From NCBI GenBank assembly GCA_900543945.1, contig UQTN01000112.1:1-6213 (forward strand): DNA of 6,213 bases. Reading direction: 5' to 3'. The notes under the pieces were generated by a model that was not told the origin of the DNA, searched no databases, and saw nothing but the letters and a program-made list of their open reading frames with translations. Each line of letters starts with the position of its first letter. The stretch's first letter is position 1. Below, piece by piece: positions 1 to 5,666 of the stretch. A program made the translations under genes and the position numbers. The stretch comes from an uncultured Collinsella sp. Lineage in GTDB: Bacteria > Actinomycetota > Coriobacteriia > Coriobacteriales > Coriobacteriaceae.

Positions 1-294
1 GCCCGCAAGCGCTGCGTCCTCGCCCGGCGTCGCAGCCTGAGCCACGGCCTCGGCAATGCCCTCGGCGCCCTCGGCCCACAGCTGAGCCGGCGTGGTGCCA
101 AAGGCCATCGCGAAGGCCAGGAATGCCACCAGGCCGCGCTTGGCTACGCCGCGTGCAATCGCGCCACGGCGATGCAGCGAGGCGCGCTCGCGCTCGTCCT
201 CAAACATATCCATTTGTCCCCCATTGTCTGTACTTGGAGCATTGCCCAGCGGCTGCCCCACGTCATCGCGCATGTTACGCTCGAGTTCCCCCAT
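1..294 (-). CDS. Secreted/surface protein, N-terminal part only (signal peptide, runs off left edge)
   Basis: An open frame of 98 codons continues past the window edge, so only the N-terminus is visible. I place the start at the ATG of 294-292. It is preceded by AAGGGGG (307-301), which pairs with anti-SD through one G-U wobble and has 6-base spacing. In-frame ATGs at 213 and 207, behind GGGGGA, are alternatives. Residues 1-51 are hydrophilic and charged. K52-R53 begin a signal sequence: a hydrophobic stretch GLVAFLAFAMAF, then TTPAQLWA, with likely signal peptidase I cleavage between A74 and E75. The mature part begins acidic and Ala-rich, as in large exported proteins of Coriobacteriia. The function cannot be read from this fragment. 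The leader upstream looks like a cobalamin riboswitch, so a role in binding or acquiring corrinoids is an inference only. Confidence 0.8.
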   Translation of the reverse strand, partial: MGELERNMRDDVGQPLGNAPSTDNGGQMDMFEDERERASLHRRGAIARGVAKRGLVAFLAFAMAFGTTPAQLWAEGAEGIAEAVAQAATPGEDAALAG

Positions 295-394
295 CGGGGT
301 CCCCCTTCCCTCCAGAGCCCTATGCACACCGGCGGCATACGCCGCAGCCGCATGCAAGATGGGAGGCGATCCGACTTAACCTTAACGGCTCAGG
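295..394 (-). promoter_or_regulatory. Putative riboswitch expression platform / translation control region
   Basis: Between the aptamer-like region and the ATG at 294 there is no hairpin followed by a T-run, so control of translation is more likely than termination. CCTCC (366-362) is complementary to GGAGG (313-309) upstream of the start and could sequester it. The enclosed segment holds a perfect hairpin, GCGGC (345-341) / GCCGC (336-332), with loop GTAT. Closer in, CCCC (299-296) can pair with GGGG (292-289), placing part of the start codon in a tight loop. The tandem GTTAAG GTTAAG at 386-375 lies just after the aptamer. The pairing scheme is inferred by eye. Confidence 0.4.
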
Positions 395-530
395 CGCGTC
401 GTCCGATCTGCGACGCGAACATCCCGAGCCAAGAGGAATTACGGTTACTGGTACAGCCGGGGACTTGCACCCCGATTCTCCCAAACGCGCAGGAAAACCG
501 CGCGTTCGTGCGTCTCCGCACCACCATCTA
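395..530 (-). ncRNA. Cobalamin (B12) riboswitch-like leader
   Basis: Read on the minus strand, the segment carries the hallmarks of the cobalamin aptamer. CGGGG (474-470) and CCCCG (462-458) form a stem around a TGCAAGT T-loop. The following CTGTACCAGTAACCGTAA (456-439) matches the family core CTGTACCCGCAACGGTAA at 15 of 18 positions. A degenerate B12 box, CGGGATGTTCG (426-416), keeps the stem-loop of CAGGATACCTG by compensatory changes. Supporting hairpins are GTGCG/CGCAC (521-508), AACGCGC/GCGCGTT (506-484) and GCGTCG/CGACGC (416-396). The last sits where the P13 hairpin lies in this family. Only about 12 bases separate the core from the B12 box, so the peripheral domain is short, as in compact class-II-like forms. 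It leads into the secreted-protein gene starting at 294. Ligand type (adenosyl-, methyl- or hydroxocobalamin) cannot be told. Confidence 0.78.
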
Positions 531-538
531 GGCCATCG

Positions 539-567
539 ATTATTATCGTCAAAATGGTATCACGCAA
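539..567 (-). promoter_or_regulatory. Promoter for the riboswitch-controlled gene
   Basis: On the minus strand TTGCGT (567-562) and AATAAT (544-539) are separated by 17 bases, and AATAAT matches the -10 consensus at 5 of 6 positions. Transcription would begin near 532, just before the aptamer-like RNA. An alternative -35, TTGACG (552-547), has only a poor -10 (TAGATG) and would start inside the first hairpin, so I prefer the former. Confidence 0.55.
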
Positions 568-593
568 AAGGGCCCCGCACACAGGCGAAGCCC
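566..593 (-). terminator. Rho-independent terminator after ubiB-like gene
   Basis: On the minus strand GGGCTTCGC (593-585) pairs with GCGGGGCCC (578-570) over 9 bp including two G-U pairs. The loop is CTGTGT and TTTT follows (569-566). It lies 52 bases after the stop of the UbiB-family gene. The T-tract overlaps the -35 of the next promoter, so the two transcription units abut with no spare sequence. Confidence 0.65.
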
Positions 594-644
594 AAGGTAA
601 AAGCTATTGTTTGCGATAGGAAAAAGCGGTGACGGTCGCAGCCT

Positions 645-2408
645 CTAGTGTTTGCCGCCGTGGCTGTTGAGCCAGATATTGCGGCCCAGCATAAGCGCCA
701 GCACCAGCGCGCTCACGTAGCCCATAAAGCCAATGACCGGGATACCAAACACAACCGGCTCGATGCGCGCGTAGTACACCACCGACGAACCGATAAACAG
801 GCCAGCAATCACAATTGCCATCGACATGCGGTCGATAATTCCGCCCAGCTGTCGCAGCGCCTTATCGCTGCTCATGATCTGCGTGTTCACCTTAAGCTGG
901 CCGCGCGTGAGCATACGCGAAGCCAAGCCCAGATACTCGGCCGCCTCGAGCGAGCCTTTTGCCGCGCGATAGCTGCTCGCGGCAAGATCGCGTCCCATGT
1001 CGCGCACGCGCGCATAAGTGCTTTTTTCGTTTTTGATATGCGTCTGAATGATCTGGATCATGTTGACGTTGGGCATGTACTCGGTCAACAGGCCCTCGAG
1101 CGTCACCATGCCGCGGGCGAACATCGTTACCACGCTCGGCAGCTCAACGTCGTTTTTGCGCGCCAGGTTTAACAGCGAGGTCAAAAACTCGCCGATATCC
1201 AGATCCTTCAGGTCAAGGCCCGCAAAGTCAGCCACGATAAAGTCCAAATCGGACAAAAAGGCCGAATGATCGAGCTCGGCCGAATCGCCACGCGTCACGG
1301 CGAAGCGCATGAGCGAATCCTTAAGCTTTGGCACGTCACCCTCGGCCACGGCGAAAATCATGTCCTTGACGATACCGCGATCGTGACTCGACATGCGTCC
1401 GACCATGCCCAAGTCGATAAAGTAAACGATGCCGTCCTTGAGAATAATGTTTCCCGCATGCGGGTCGGCATGGAAAAAGCCGTCATCGAGCACCTGCGTC
1501 GAGTAATCCTCGACGATTGCGGCACCGATCTTTTCCAAGTCATAGCCCTCGGCCACCAAGCGTTCAGGATCGGCGATCGAAATGCCGTCGACGTAGTCCA
1601 TAACCACCACGTGCTCGGTGCACAGGTCCAGATAGGATTTAGGGCACGTCACGCCATGAACGCTCTTATGGAACTCGTAGAAGTCGTTGAGGTTTTTGGC
1701 CTCGGCCAAAAAGTTGGTCTCCTCGCGAAACGAGGTCCACAACTCCTCGACTACGCCGTGCAGGTCAACGAATTGATCGGTGTTGACGAACTTGGAAACG
1801 ATACGCACCACCGAGCGGATGATATCGATGTCCTGTGCCATAACCTGCTGCGCACCGGGGCGCTGCACCTTGACGGCCACGTCCTCGCCCGTCACCAGAC
1901 GAGCGCGGTGCACCTGCGCGAGCGATGCGCTACCAAGCGGATTGGGGTCGATCGCATCGAACATCTCCCCCAGGCGCAGGCCGTATTCTTCTTCCAGACA
2001 ACTGAGTACGACCTCGTACGGCACCGGCTCCACATCGGAGCGCAGACGACGCAGCTCGTCGCAAAAGCGTTGCGGCAGAATCTCGGAGCGGTTAGCCAGG
2101 ATCTGCCCCATCTTGACGAACATGGGGCCGAGCTCTTCGAGCAGACGACGCAGGCGCACCGGCGTGAGGTTATCCCACACGCGATACTTTTTGATCAGGC
2201 GAACGATCTGACCGATGCGTTCGCGGCGGCCCGCCGGCGTGAGCTGGTATTCCTCGTCCGGCGCCATCGCGTCGGGCTCCTCGGGGACCATATCGACAGC
2301 GCGCGGCTTCTTGCGAGCGCCCGAGACGGCGGCGTCGACCTCGTCGACAACCGCCGCCTCGTCACACAAGGGATCTTGATTGTTGTAATCGGTGGTGGAA
2401 TCTGCCAT
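645..2408 (-). CDS. UbiB/ABC1 (AarF) family atypical protein kinase-like protein
   Basis: The product is 587 aa, a usual length for bacterial UbiB/AarF proteins. Family landmarks occur in order: the KxGQ motif (K99-M-G-Q102), the Ala-rich nucleotide loop LGSASLAQVHRA (158-169), VAVK with the ATP-site lysine K180, the Glu-rich EETNFLAEA (229-237), the catalytic loop HADPHAGN (313-320, D315 and N320) and the metal-binding IDLG (331-334). Family members usually read HADPHPGN and DFG, so Ala318 and Leu333 are mild variants. Two hydrophobic segments near 527-545 and 552-574 anchor the C-terminus in the membrane. The first 50 residues are acidic and poorly conserved in character. Relatives act as small-molecule kinases/ATPases in quinone or lipid homeostasis. 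The substrate here is unknown. The start lies 8 bases after the upstream double stop TAG TAG, with no clear Shine-Dalgarno, suggesting translational coupling to the phasin-like gene. Confidence 0.92.
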   Translation of the reverse strand: MADSTTDYNNQDPLCDEAAVVDEVDAAVSGARKKPRAVDMVPEEPDAMAPDEEYQLTPAGRRERIGQIVRLIKKYRVWDNLTPVRLRRLLEELGPMFVKMGQILANRSEILPQRFCDELRRLRSDVEPVPYEVVLSCLEEEYGLRLGEMFDAIDPNPLGSASLAQVHRARLVTGEDVAVKVQRPGAQQVMAQDIDIIRSVVRIVSKFVNTDQFVDLHGVVEELWTSFREETNFLAEAKNLNDFYEFHKSVHGVTCPKSYLDLCTEHVVVMDYVDGISIADPERLVAEGYDLEKIGAAIVEDYSTQVLDDGFFHADPHAGNIILKDGIVYFIDLGMVGRMSSHDRGIVKDMIFAVAEGDVPKLKDSLMRFAVTRGDSAELDHSAFLSDLDFIVADFAGLDLKDLDIGEFLTSLLNLARKNDVELPSVVTMFARGMVTLEGLLTEYMPNVNMIQIIQTHIKNEKSTYARVRDMGRDLAASSYRAAKGSLEAAEYLGLASRMLTRGQLKVNTQIMSSDKALRQLGGIIDRMSMAIVIAGLFIGSSVVYYARIEPVVFGIPVIGFMGYVSALVLALMLGRNIWLNSHGGKH

Positions 2409-2416
2409 CTGCGCTA

Positions 2417-2833
2417 CTACTCGGCCTCTTCGGCGTCCCCTGCGTCGTCGGGCTCAACAGACTCGACGGGCACCGAGGTCACGTTGTCCTCGACCGAATC
2501 GACGATATCGCGCACATGGGCCAGGAAGGCCGTGCGCTCGGGGGCGGTCATAACGCGGACGCGGGCCAGGATGAGCTCGTCGAGCACTCGCTGTGCCGCA
2601 GTCTCACCCTGCATGCCCAGGCGCTCGGTCAGGTCGGAGATGGTGCCACCGGCCTGCTCGAACATGTCGGACACACTGCGGGCGATATCGGGGGTGCCGG
2701 CATCCTTGCGGACCTGCTCGCCCTTGGTACTGAGGTCGTCGAGAACTTTCTTGCTGCCCTCGACGGCAACGGCGGCGGCGCCGAAGCCCACGTTGATGGC
2801 ACCGTTAACAAGCTGATCGAGTTTCATAACCAT
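2417..2833 (-). CDS. Small phasin-like protein paired with UbiB-family kinase
   Basis: The product is 138 aa. I chose the ATG at 2833 because GGAG (2843-2840) lies 6 bases upstream. A TTG at 2845 would fall within that Shine-Dalgarno, and the ATG at 2827 is a weaker option. The N-terminus MVMKLDQLVNGA is followed by a Gly/Ala-rich amphipathic stretch (about 11-25) and predicted helices rich in K, D, E and Q through about residue 110. The C-terminal 25 residues are strongly acidic (ending in AGDAEEAE). This layout resembles phasin-family/PHA-regulator-like small helical proteins, which I recall being found beside UbiB-type genes in anaerobic Gram-positives. There is no signal peptide or catalytic motif. 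Being directly upstream of and coupled to the UbiB-family gene, it may be a partner or membrane-surface adaptor of that protein. The assignment rests on general resemblance and context only. Confidence 0.75.
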   Translation of the reverse strand: MVMKLDQLVNGAINVGFGAAAVAVEGSKKVLDDLSTKGEQVRKDAGTPDIARSVSDMFEQAGGTISDLTERLGMQGETAAQRVLDELILARVRVMTAPERTAFLAHVRDIVDSVEDNVTSVPVESVEPDDAGDAEEAE

Positions 2834-2839
2834 GGTTGG

Positions 2840-2843
2840 CTCC
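2840..2843 (-). promoter_or_regulatory. Shine-Dalgarno fixing the phasin-like start
   Basis: GGAG on the minus strand is followed by 6 bases and the ATG at 2833. It decides against the longer TTG-initiated reading at 2845. Confidence 0.6.
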
Positions 2844-2868
2844 AATCATGAACAACTGCATTGGCCTT

Positions 2869-2898
2869 CTTGTACCCAAGATTGAGTGAAAGCGACAA
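2869..2898 (-). promoter_or_regulatory. Possible promoter for phasin-like/ubiB unit
   Basis: In the 99-base gap after the dipeptidase gene, TTGTCG (2898-2893) and TACAAG (2874-2869) match the -35 and -10 at 4 of 6 positions each, with an 18-base spacer. No convincing terminator precedes it: only AGCG/CGCT with a short T-run near 2898-2913. Readthrough from the dipeptidase gene is therefore equally possible. Confidence 0.3.
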
Positions 2899-2932
2899 AG
2901 CGTTTAAGCGCTATTCGATCGACGGGAAATCC

Positions 2933-4456
2933 CTACCTCACGTTGTCGTTCATCGCGAAAGAGTTCTTCATGGCGCAGCTCGTGGTGTAGAGCACCTTGC
3001 CCAGTAGAGCATCGGTCTCTACACGAACACGCTCGGCAAAGGCCTCGTTGGCGCGTGCAAGCTCGGCAGGCACCTCGGCCTCGGGCAGCGCGGCTACGAC
3101 AGCGTCGACGTCATGGATCTGCTTGTGGCCCATGCCGCCGACCTTCTCCTGGTAGTCCTCCACGGCGCGGCCGCACTCGTGGAAGCGAACGTCGGCCAGC
3201 GCACCAATCAGGCGGTTAGCCCAGTAGAAGTTTTCGGACGTCACGCGAGCCTGCGTGTCGGCATAGTACTCGGGCATGGTCTCGACGTTGGCGTACAGCG
3301 GAACCAGCGCGTTAAACGAGTTGGAGCCAAAGGCCATCCACTGCACGGCGCGATACGCCGGCTGCGCATAGGGGCGCAGCTGCAGCACGGCGAGCTGGCT
3401 GTTGCGGTTGATGCCGATGGGACGATAGGCGCCGCGCGTGGCGGGCGTACCCTTGCTGCCGTAGCAGTCGTACTCCGTGCCCTGGTAGTGACTCGAAAGC
3501 ACGTACTTGATGTCCTCGATGGTCACCTTGCGCTCAGGCACGCGGCTCCAGGGGATGTCGTCGCTCTCGGGCGTGTAGTCGGCCTCGGGACCGTCCCACA
3601 CATCGCTGGGGTTAAGGCAGCGCTGCATATACCAGGCGCGCGGCGTGTTGTAAACGTGGTCGCTGTCACTGTGCGAGCCAAAGGCCTCGCGCGGGTTAAA
3701 GACCGCGGCCGGACCGTCGCCCTCGACGCCCAGCGTCAGGTCCAGATGCCACTCGGCCATCCAGGAGCGCAGGTCGGCGGAGCACATGTGGTCGGCCTGG
3801 GCGCCCTCGGCGTCATCCAGGTCAAAGCTGTCGATACCCAGCTGGTTGGGCATGGTCACATAGGCGTCATCGGGCACGCGCTTGGCAATCCAGTGGTGGC
3901 CGCCGATGGTCTCGAGCCACCAGATCTCGTCCACGTCGCTAAAGGCGATGCCGTTGTTCTCGTAGGTGCCATAACGCTCGAGCAGGTCACCCAGAATGCG
4001 TACGCCGTCGCGGGCGGACTTGGCATACGGCAGCACCAGGGTCACCATGTCCTCCTCGCCCAGACCGCCGGGCTGCGCCGGAACATAGCCGTCCTCGCCC
4101 TCGTTGCCCTTGGCGGGCACGTAGTCCACGAGCGGGTCGGCGCCGCGAACGCGCTCGTTGGTGGTGAGCGTCTCGGTTGCGGACATGCCCACATTGAGCT
4201 CGTTGAAGCCGGCCTCGGCCCAGATGCCGTGGCCCGGGACAACATCGGGGACGCTCGTGTAGCGCATGGGGTTATCGGGCAGTTCAACGGTCAGGCGACT
4301 CAGGACGCTCATGTAGGCACGCGGCTGCTCGTCGGGATGCACCACGCGCATACGCTTGGGCTCAAACACCCCGTTGGACGAGTCCTCGTTGCGGGCGACA
4401 AGCGTCGACCCGTCGTAGCTCGCATTCTTACCAACCAGAATCGTTGTGCACGGCAT
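2933..4456 (-). CDS. pepD: C69-family dipeptidase (PepD type)
   Basis: The product is a 507-aa cytoplasmic N-terminal-nucleophile hydrolase that would release amino acids from dipeptides. The N-terminus MPCTTILVGKNASYDGST closely resembles lactic-acid-bacterial dipeptidase A. Cys3 is the expected nucleophile, exposed once the leading residues are removed. Further family-like stretches are ARNEDSS (21-27), VDEIWWLETIGGHHW (175-189), the YVTMPNQLGIDSF region (199-211), YRPIGINRNSQLAVLQLRP (344-362) and FGSNSFNALVPLYANV (376-391). No signal peptide or membrane segment is visible, and length is within the family's usual range. AAGGAGG at 4469-4463 directly abuts an in-frame ATG at 4462, leaving no spacing. 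It lies 6 bases before the ATG at 4456, so the latter is chosen. I see no clear promoter in the AT-rich gap upstream. Peptide specificity cannot be predicted. The neighbours give no hint of a dedicated pathway. Confidence 0.92.
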   Translation of the reverse strand: MPCTTILVGKNASYDGSTLVARNEDSSNGVFEPKRMRVVHPDEQPRAYMSVLSRLTVELPDNPMRYTSVPDVVPGHGIWAEAGFNELNVGMSATETLTTNERVRGADPLVDYVPAKGNEGEDGYVPAQPGGLGEEDMVTLVLPYAKSARDGVRILGDLLERYGTYENNGIAFSDVDEIWWLETIGGHHWIAKRVPDDAYVTMPNQLGIDSFDLDDAEGAQADHMCSADLRSWMAEWHLDLTLGVEGDGPAAVFNPREAFGSHSDSDHVYNTPRAWYMQRCLNPSDVWDGPEADYTPESDDIPWSRVPERKVTIEDIKYVLSSHYQGTEYDCYGSKGTPATRGAYRPIGINRNSQLAVLQLRPYAQPAYRAVQWMAFGSNSFNALVPLYANVETMPEYYADTQARVTSENFYWANRLIGALADVRFHECGRAVEDYQEKVGGMGHKQIHDVDAVVAALPEAEVPAELARANEAFAERVRVETDALLGKVLYTTSCAMKNSFAMNDNVR

Positions 4457-4462
4457 GCGCAT

Positions 4463-4469
4463 CCTCCTT
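4463..4469 (-). promoter_or_regulatory. Shine-Dalgarno deciding the pepD start
   Basis: A perfect AAGGAGG lies on the minus strand. Spacing to the ATG at 4462 is zero, and to the ATG at 4456 it is 6 bases. The downstream ATG gives MPC at the N-terminus, as expected for an N-terminal nucleophile enzyme. Confidence 0.85.
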
Positions 4470-4539
4470 GAGCGAAGAAATCAAACGATAACAGTGTATC
4501 GCTTCGGCGCAGAAAGGGCGAAACCACGGCCTCGGCAGC

Positions 4540-4776
4540 CCTTGTGGTCAAAAATGCCAAATATGAGTACTGTCACCAATTTAGTAACAGCAATTTTGCT
4601 ACGCATGGGTGTCGGAAGTCTACATCTGTTCAAAAATTAGATGATGTAATTCCTCATAGGTCCAATAAAATAGGCTCTCTATCGATAATAAATATCGTTA
4701 GAGAGCCAAATTAGCCTAAAATATATGTGAGTATCTTGGCAACAGTACTCATATTTGGCATTTTTTGTCCACAGGG
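4540..4776. repeat. Inverted-repeat element, MITE-like, AT-rich core
   Basis: The arm 4550-4573 (TGCCAAATATGAGTACTGT preceded by five A) is the exact reverse complement of 4742-4765, giving 24 bp perfect. With one bulged T (4766) and one T-T mismatch, pairing continues outward through 4540-4549 and 4767-4776. Inward, similarity is weaker (about 9 of 15). The 168-base interior is much richer in AT than the flanking genes. It holds further stems: AGCAA/TTGCT (4589-4600), TACATC/GATGTA (4621-4648) and a 15-position hairpin (4673-4707). There is no transposase gene and no convincing target duplication. It fills most of the gap between folD and pepD. It could be a non-autonomous transposable element, a dispersed intergenic repeat, or a structured RNA/terminator region. 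Confidence 0.65.
4664..4707 (-). terminator. Hairpin terminator downstream of folD, inside the inverted-repeat element
   Basis: TAGAGAGCC (4699-4707) pairs perfectly with GGCTCTCTA (4673-4681), and after one T-T mismatch 5 more pairs form (4683-4687 with 4693-4697), closing a 5-base loop. Read on the minus strand the stem is followed by TATTTTATT, a fair U-tract. It lies about 100 bases after the folD stop, farther than usual. Flanking A/T runs on both sides mean it could work in both directions. Confidence 0.5.
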
Positions 4777-4809
4777 TATAGAACTAACCCCTCAAACAGC
4801 CCAAAACGC

Positions 4810-5664
4810 CTATTTCGATGCGCGCTCGGCCGCCTCGATCGCGTGTTTGGCGAGGATCGCCGTCGTCACAGCGCCCACGCCGCCCGGCACGGGCGTGATG
4901 GCGTTAACAACCGGCTCCGCAGCATCAAAATCGACGTCCCCGACCAGCTTGCCAGCGGCCTCGTCCCAATTAATGCCAACATCGATGATCGTCTGGTCCT
5001 CGCGAATGGCATCCACGCCAATCGTGTGCGCGCGTCCAACGGCGGCAACCACAATGTCGGCAGCACGGCACTCGGCAGCAAGGTCGCGCGTATGCGTATG
5101 GCACGTCGTCACGGTCGCATTGCGCGCCGTAAGCATGGCGGCAACAGGACGCCCGATCACCAGCGAGCGCCCGACCACAGCAACCTTAGCTCCATCCAGC
5201 TCAACGCCGTAATGATCCAGCAAAGCAAGCACGGCTTCGGCTGTGCAGGGGGCAAAACCCTCGCCGCGCCCCGAAAGCGTGGTGAGCAGCGAAGCCGGCG
5301 TCATGGAGTCAACGTCTTTGGCAGGATCGAGTGCCGCGGCAACCGCGTCCTCGTCAAGGCCGGCGGGCAGCGGGCGGAACATCAGGCAGCCATGAACAGA
5401 CGAATCGGTATTGATGTCCTCGATGGCCGCCAACAGCTCGTCCTGCGAAACATCGGCGGGAAGCAAAACGCGGCGAGCTTCAATGCCAACCTTCTCGCAG
5501 CGCTTGAGCGCACCGCGCTCGTAGGATAGGTCGTCCTCGCGTTCACCCACGCGCACGATAGCCAGCGTCGGCACAACGCCGCGCTCGCGCAAAGCCACGC
5601 AGCGAGCAGCAAGTTCCTCAGTCAAAGCGCGAGCAACGGGGGCACCCTTCAGCAGTTCAGCCAT
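4810..5664 (-). CDS. folD: FolD-type methylenetetrahydrofolate dehydrogenase (cyclohydrolase residues altered)
   Basis: The product is 284 aa, the usual FolD length. It would oxidise 5,10-methylene-THF to methenyl-THF with NAD(P) in the cytosol. Visible family features are KDVDS (116-120), PCT (139-141), the dinucleotide site VVGRSLVIGRPVA (163-175), NATVTTCHTHT (182-192), IIDVGINW (226-233), GKLVGDVDFD (238-247) and TPVPGGVGAVTT (257-268). The classic YVxxK motif reads Y48-E-R-G-A52: the lysine needed for cyclohydrolase activity in well-studied FolD enzymes is Ala. The GILVQLPLP segment reads GCLMFRPLP, replacing the active-site Gln by Phe96. Dehydrogenase function is therefore likely but cyclohydrolase function doubtful. 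The ATG at 5664 is chosen for GAGGGG (5676-5671) with 6-base spacing. A longer upstream reading would add a poor Arg-rich stretch inside fchA. The fchA-like stop lies 2 bases upstream, so the two are one operon. Confidence 0.92.
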   Translation of the reverse strand: MAELLKGAPVARALTEELAARCVALRERGVVPTLAIVRVGEREDDLSYERGALKRCEKVGIEARRVLLPADVSQDELLAAIEDINTDSSVHGCLMFRPLPAGLDEDAVAAALDPAKDVDSMTPASLLTTLSGRGEGFAPCTAEAVLALLDHYGVELDGAKVAVVGRSLVIGRPVAAMLTARNATVTTCHTHTRDLAAECRAADIVVAAVGRAHTIGVDAIREDQTIIDVGINWDEAAGKLVGDVDFDAAEPVVNAITPVPGGVGAVTTAILAKHAIEAAERASK

Positions 5665-5666
5665 GG

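Noticed and set aside
144..353. Minus-strand 69-codon frame starting at 353, as a possible leader peptide
   Set aside because: There is no ribosome site before the ATG at 353, the frame overlaps the better-supported secreted-protein frame, and the peptide shows no pattern of regulatory codons.
430..530. tRNA-like look (GGGG-TGCAAGT-CCCC arm)
   Set aside because: The T-loop-like arm is part of the cobalamin aptamer core. There is no acceptor stem, anticodon arm or CCA arrangement around it.
92..632. Overlapping plus-strand frames over the left end
   Set aside because: They run antisense to the signal-peptide gene and through the riboswitch-like RNA. The composition is Arg/Pro/Ser-rich and no Shine-Dalgarno is visible.
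1266..2816. 516-codon open frame on the plus strand
   Set aside because: It lies antisense to the UbiB-family and phasin-like genes, which have clear family motifs. Its translation is His/Arg/Val-rich low-quality sequence with no recognisable domain, typical of antisense frames in GC-rich DNA.
2834..2845. TTG start at 2845 for the phasin-like gene
   Set aside because: The TTG lies within the Shine-Dalgarno GGAG region that serves the ATG at 2833, and it has no ribosome site of its own.
2890..2932. Terminator after the dipeptidase gene
   Set aside because: Only a 4-bp stem (AGCG/CGCT) with a broken T-run is present, too weak to call. Readthrough into the phasin-like gene remains possible.
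3113..4471. 452-codon open frame on the plus strand
   Set aside because: It is fully antisense to the C69 dipeptidase and biased to Val, Ala, His and Gly. There is no family motif and no ribosome site.
4727..5529. Plus-strand frames across folD
   Set aside because: They are antisense to folD, and only their first residues lie in the inverted-repeat arm. No family resemblance is visible.
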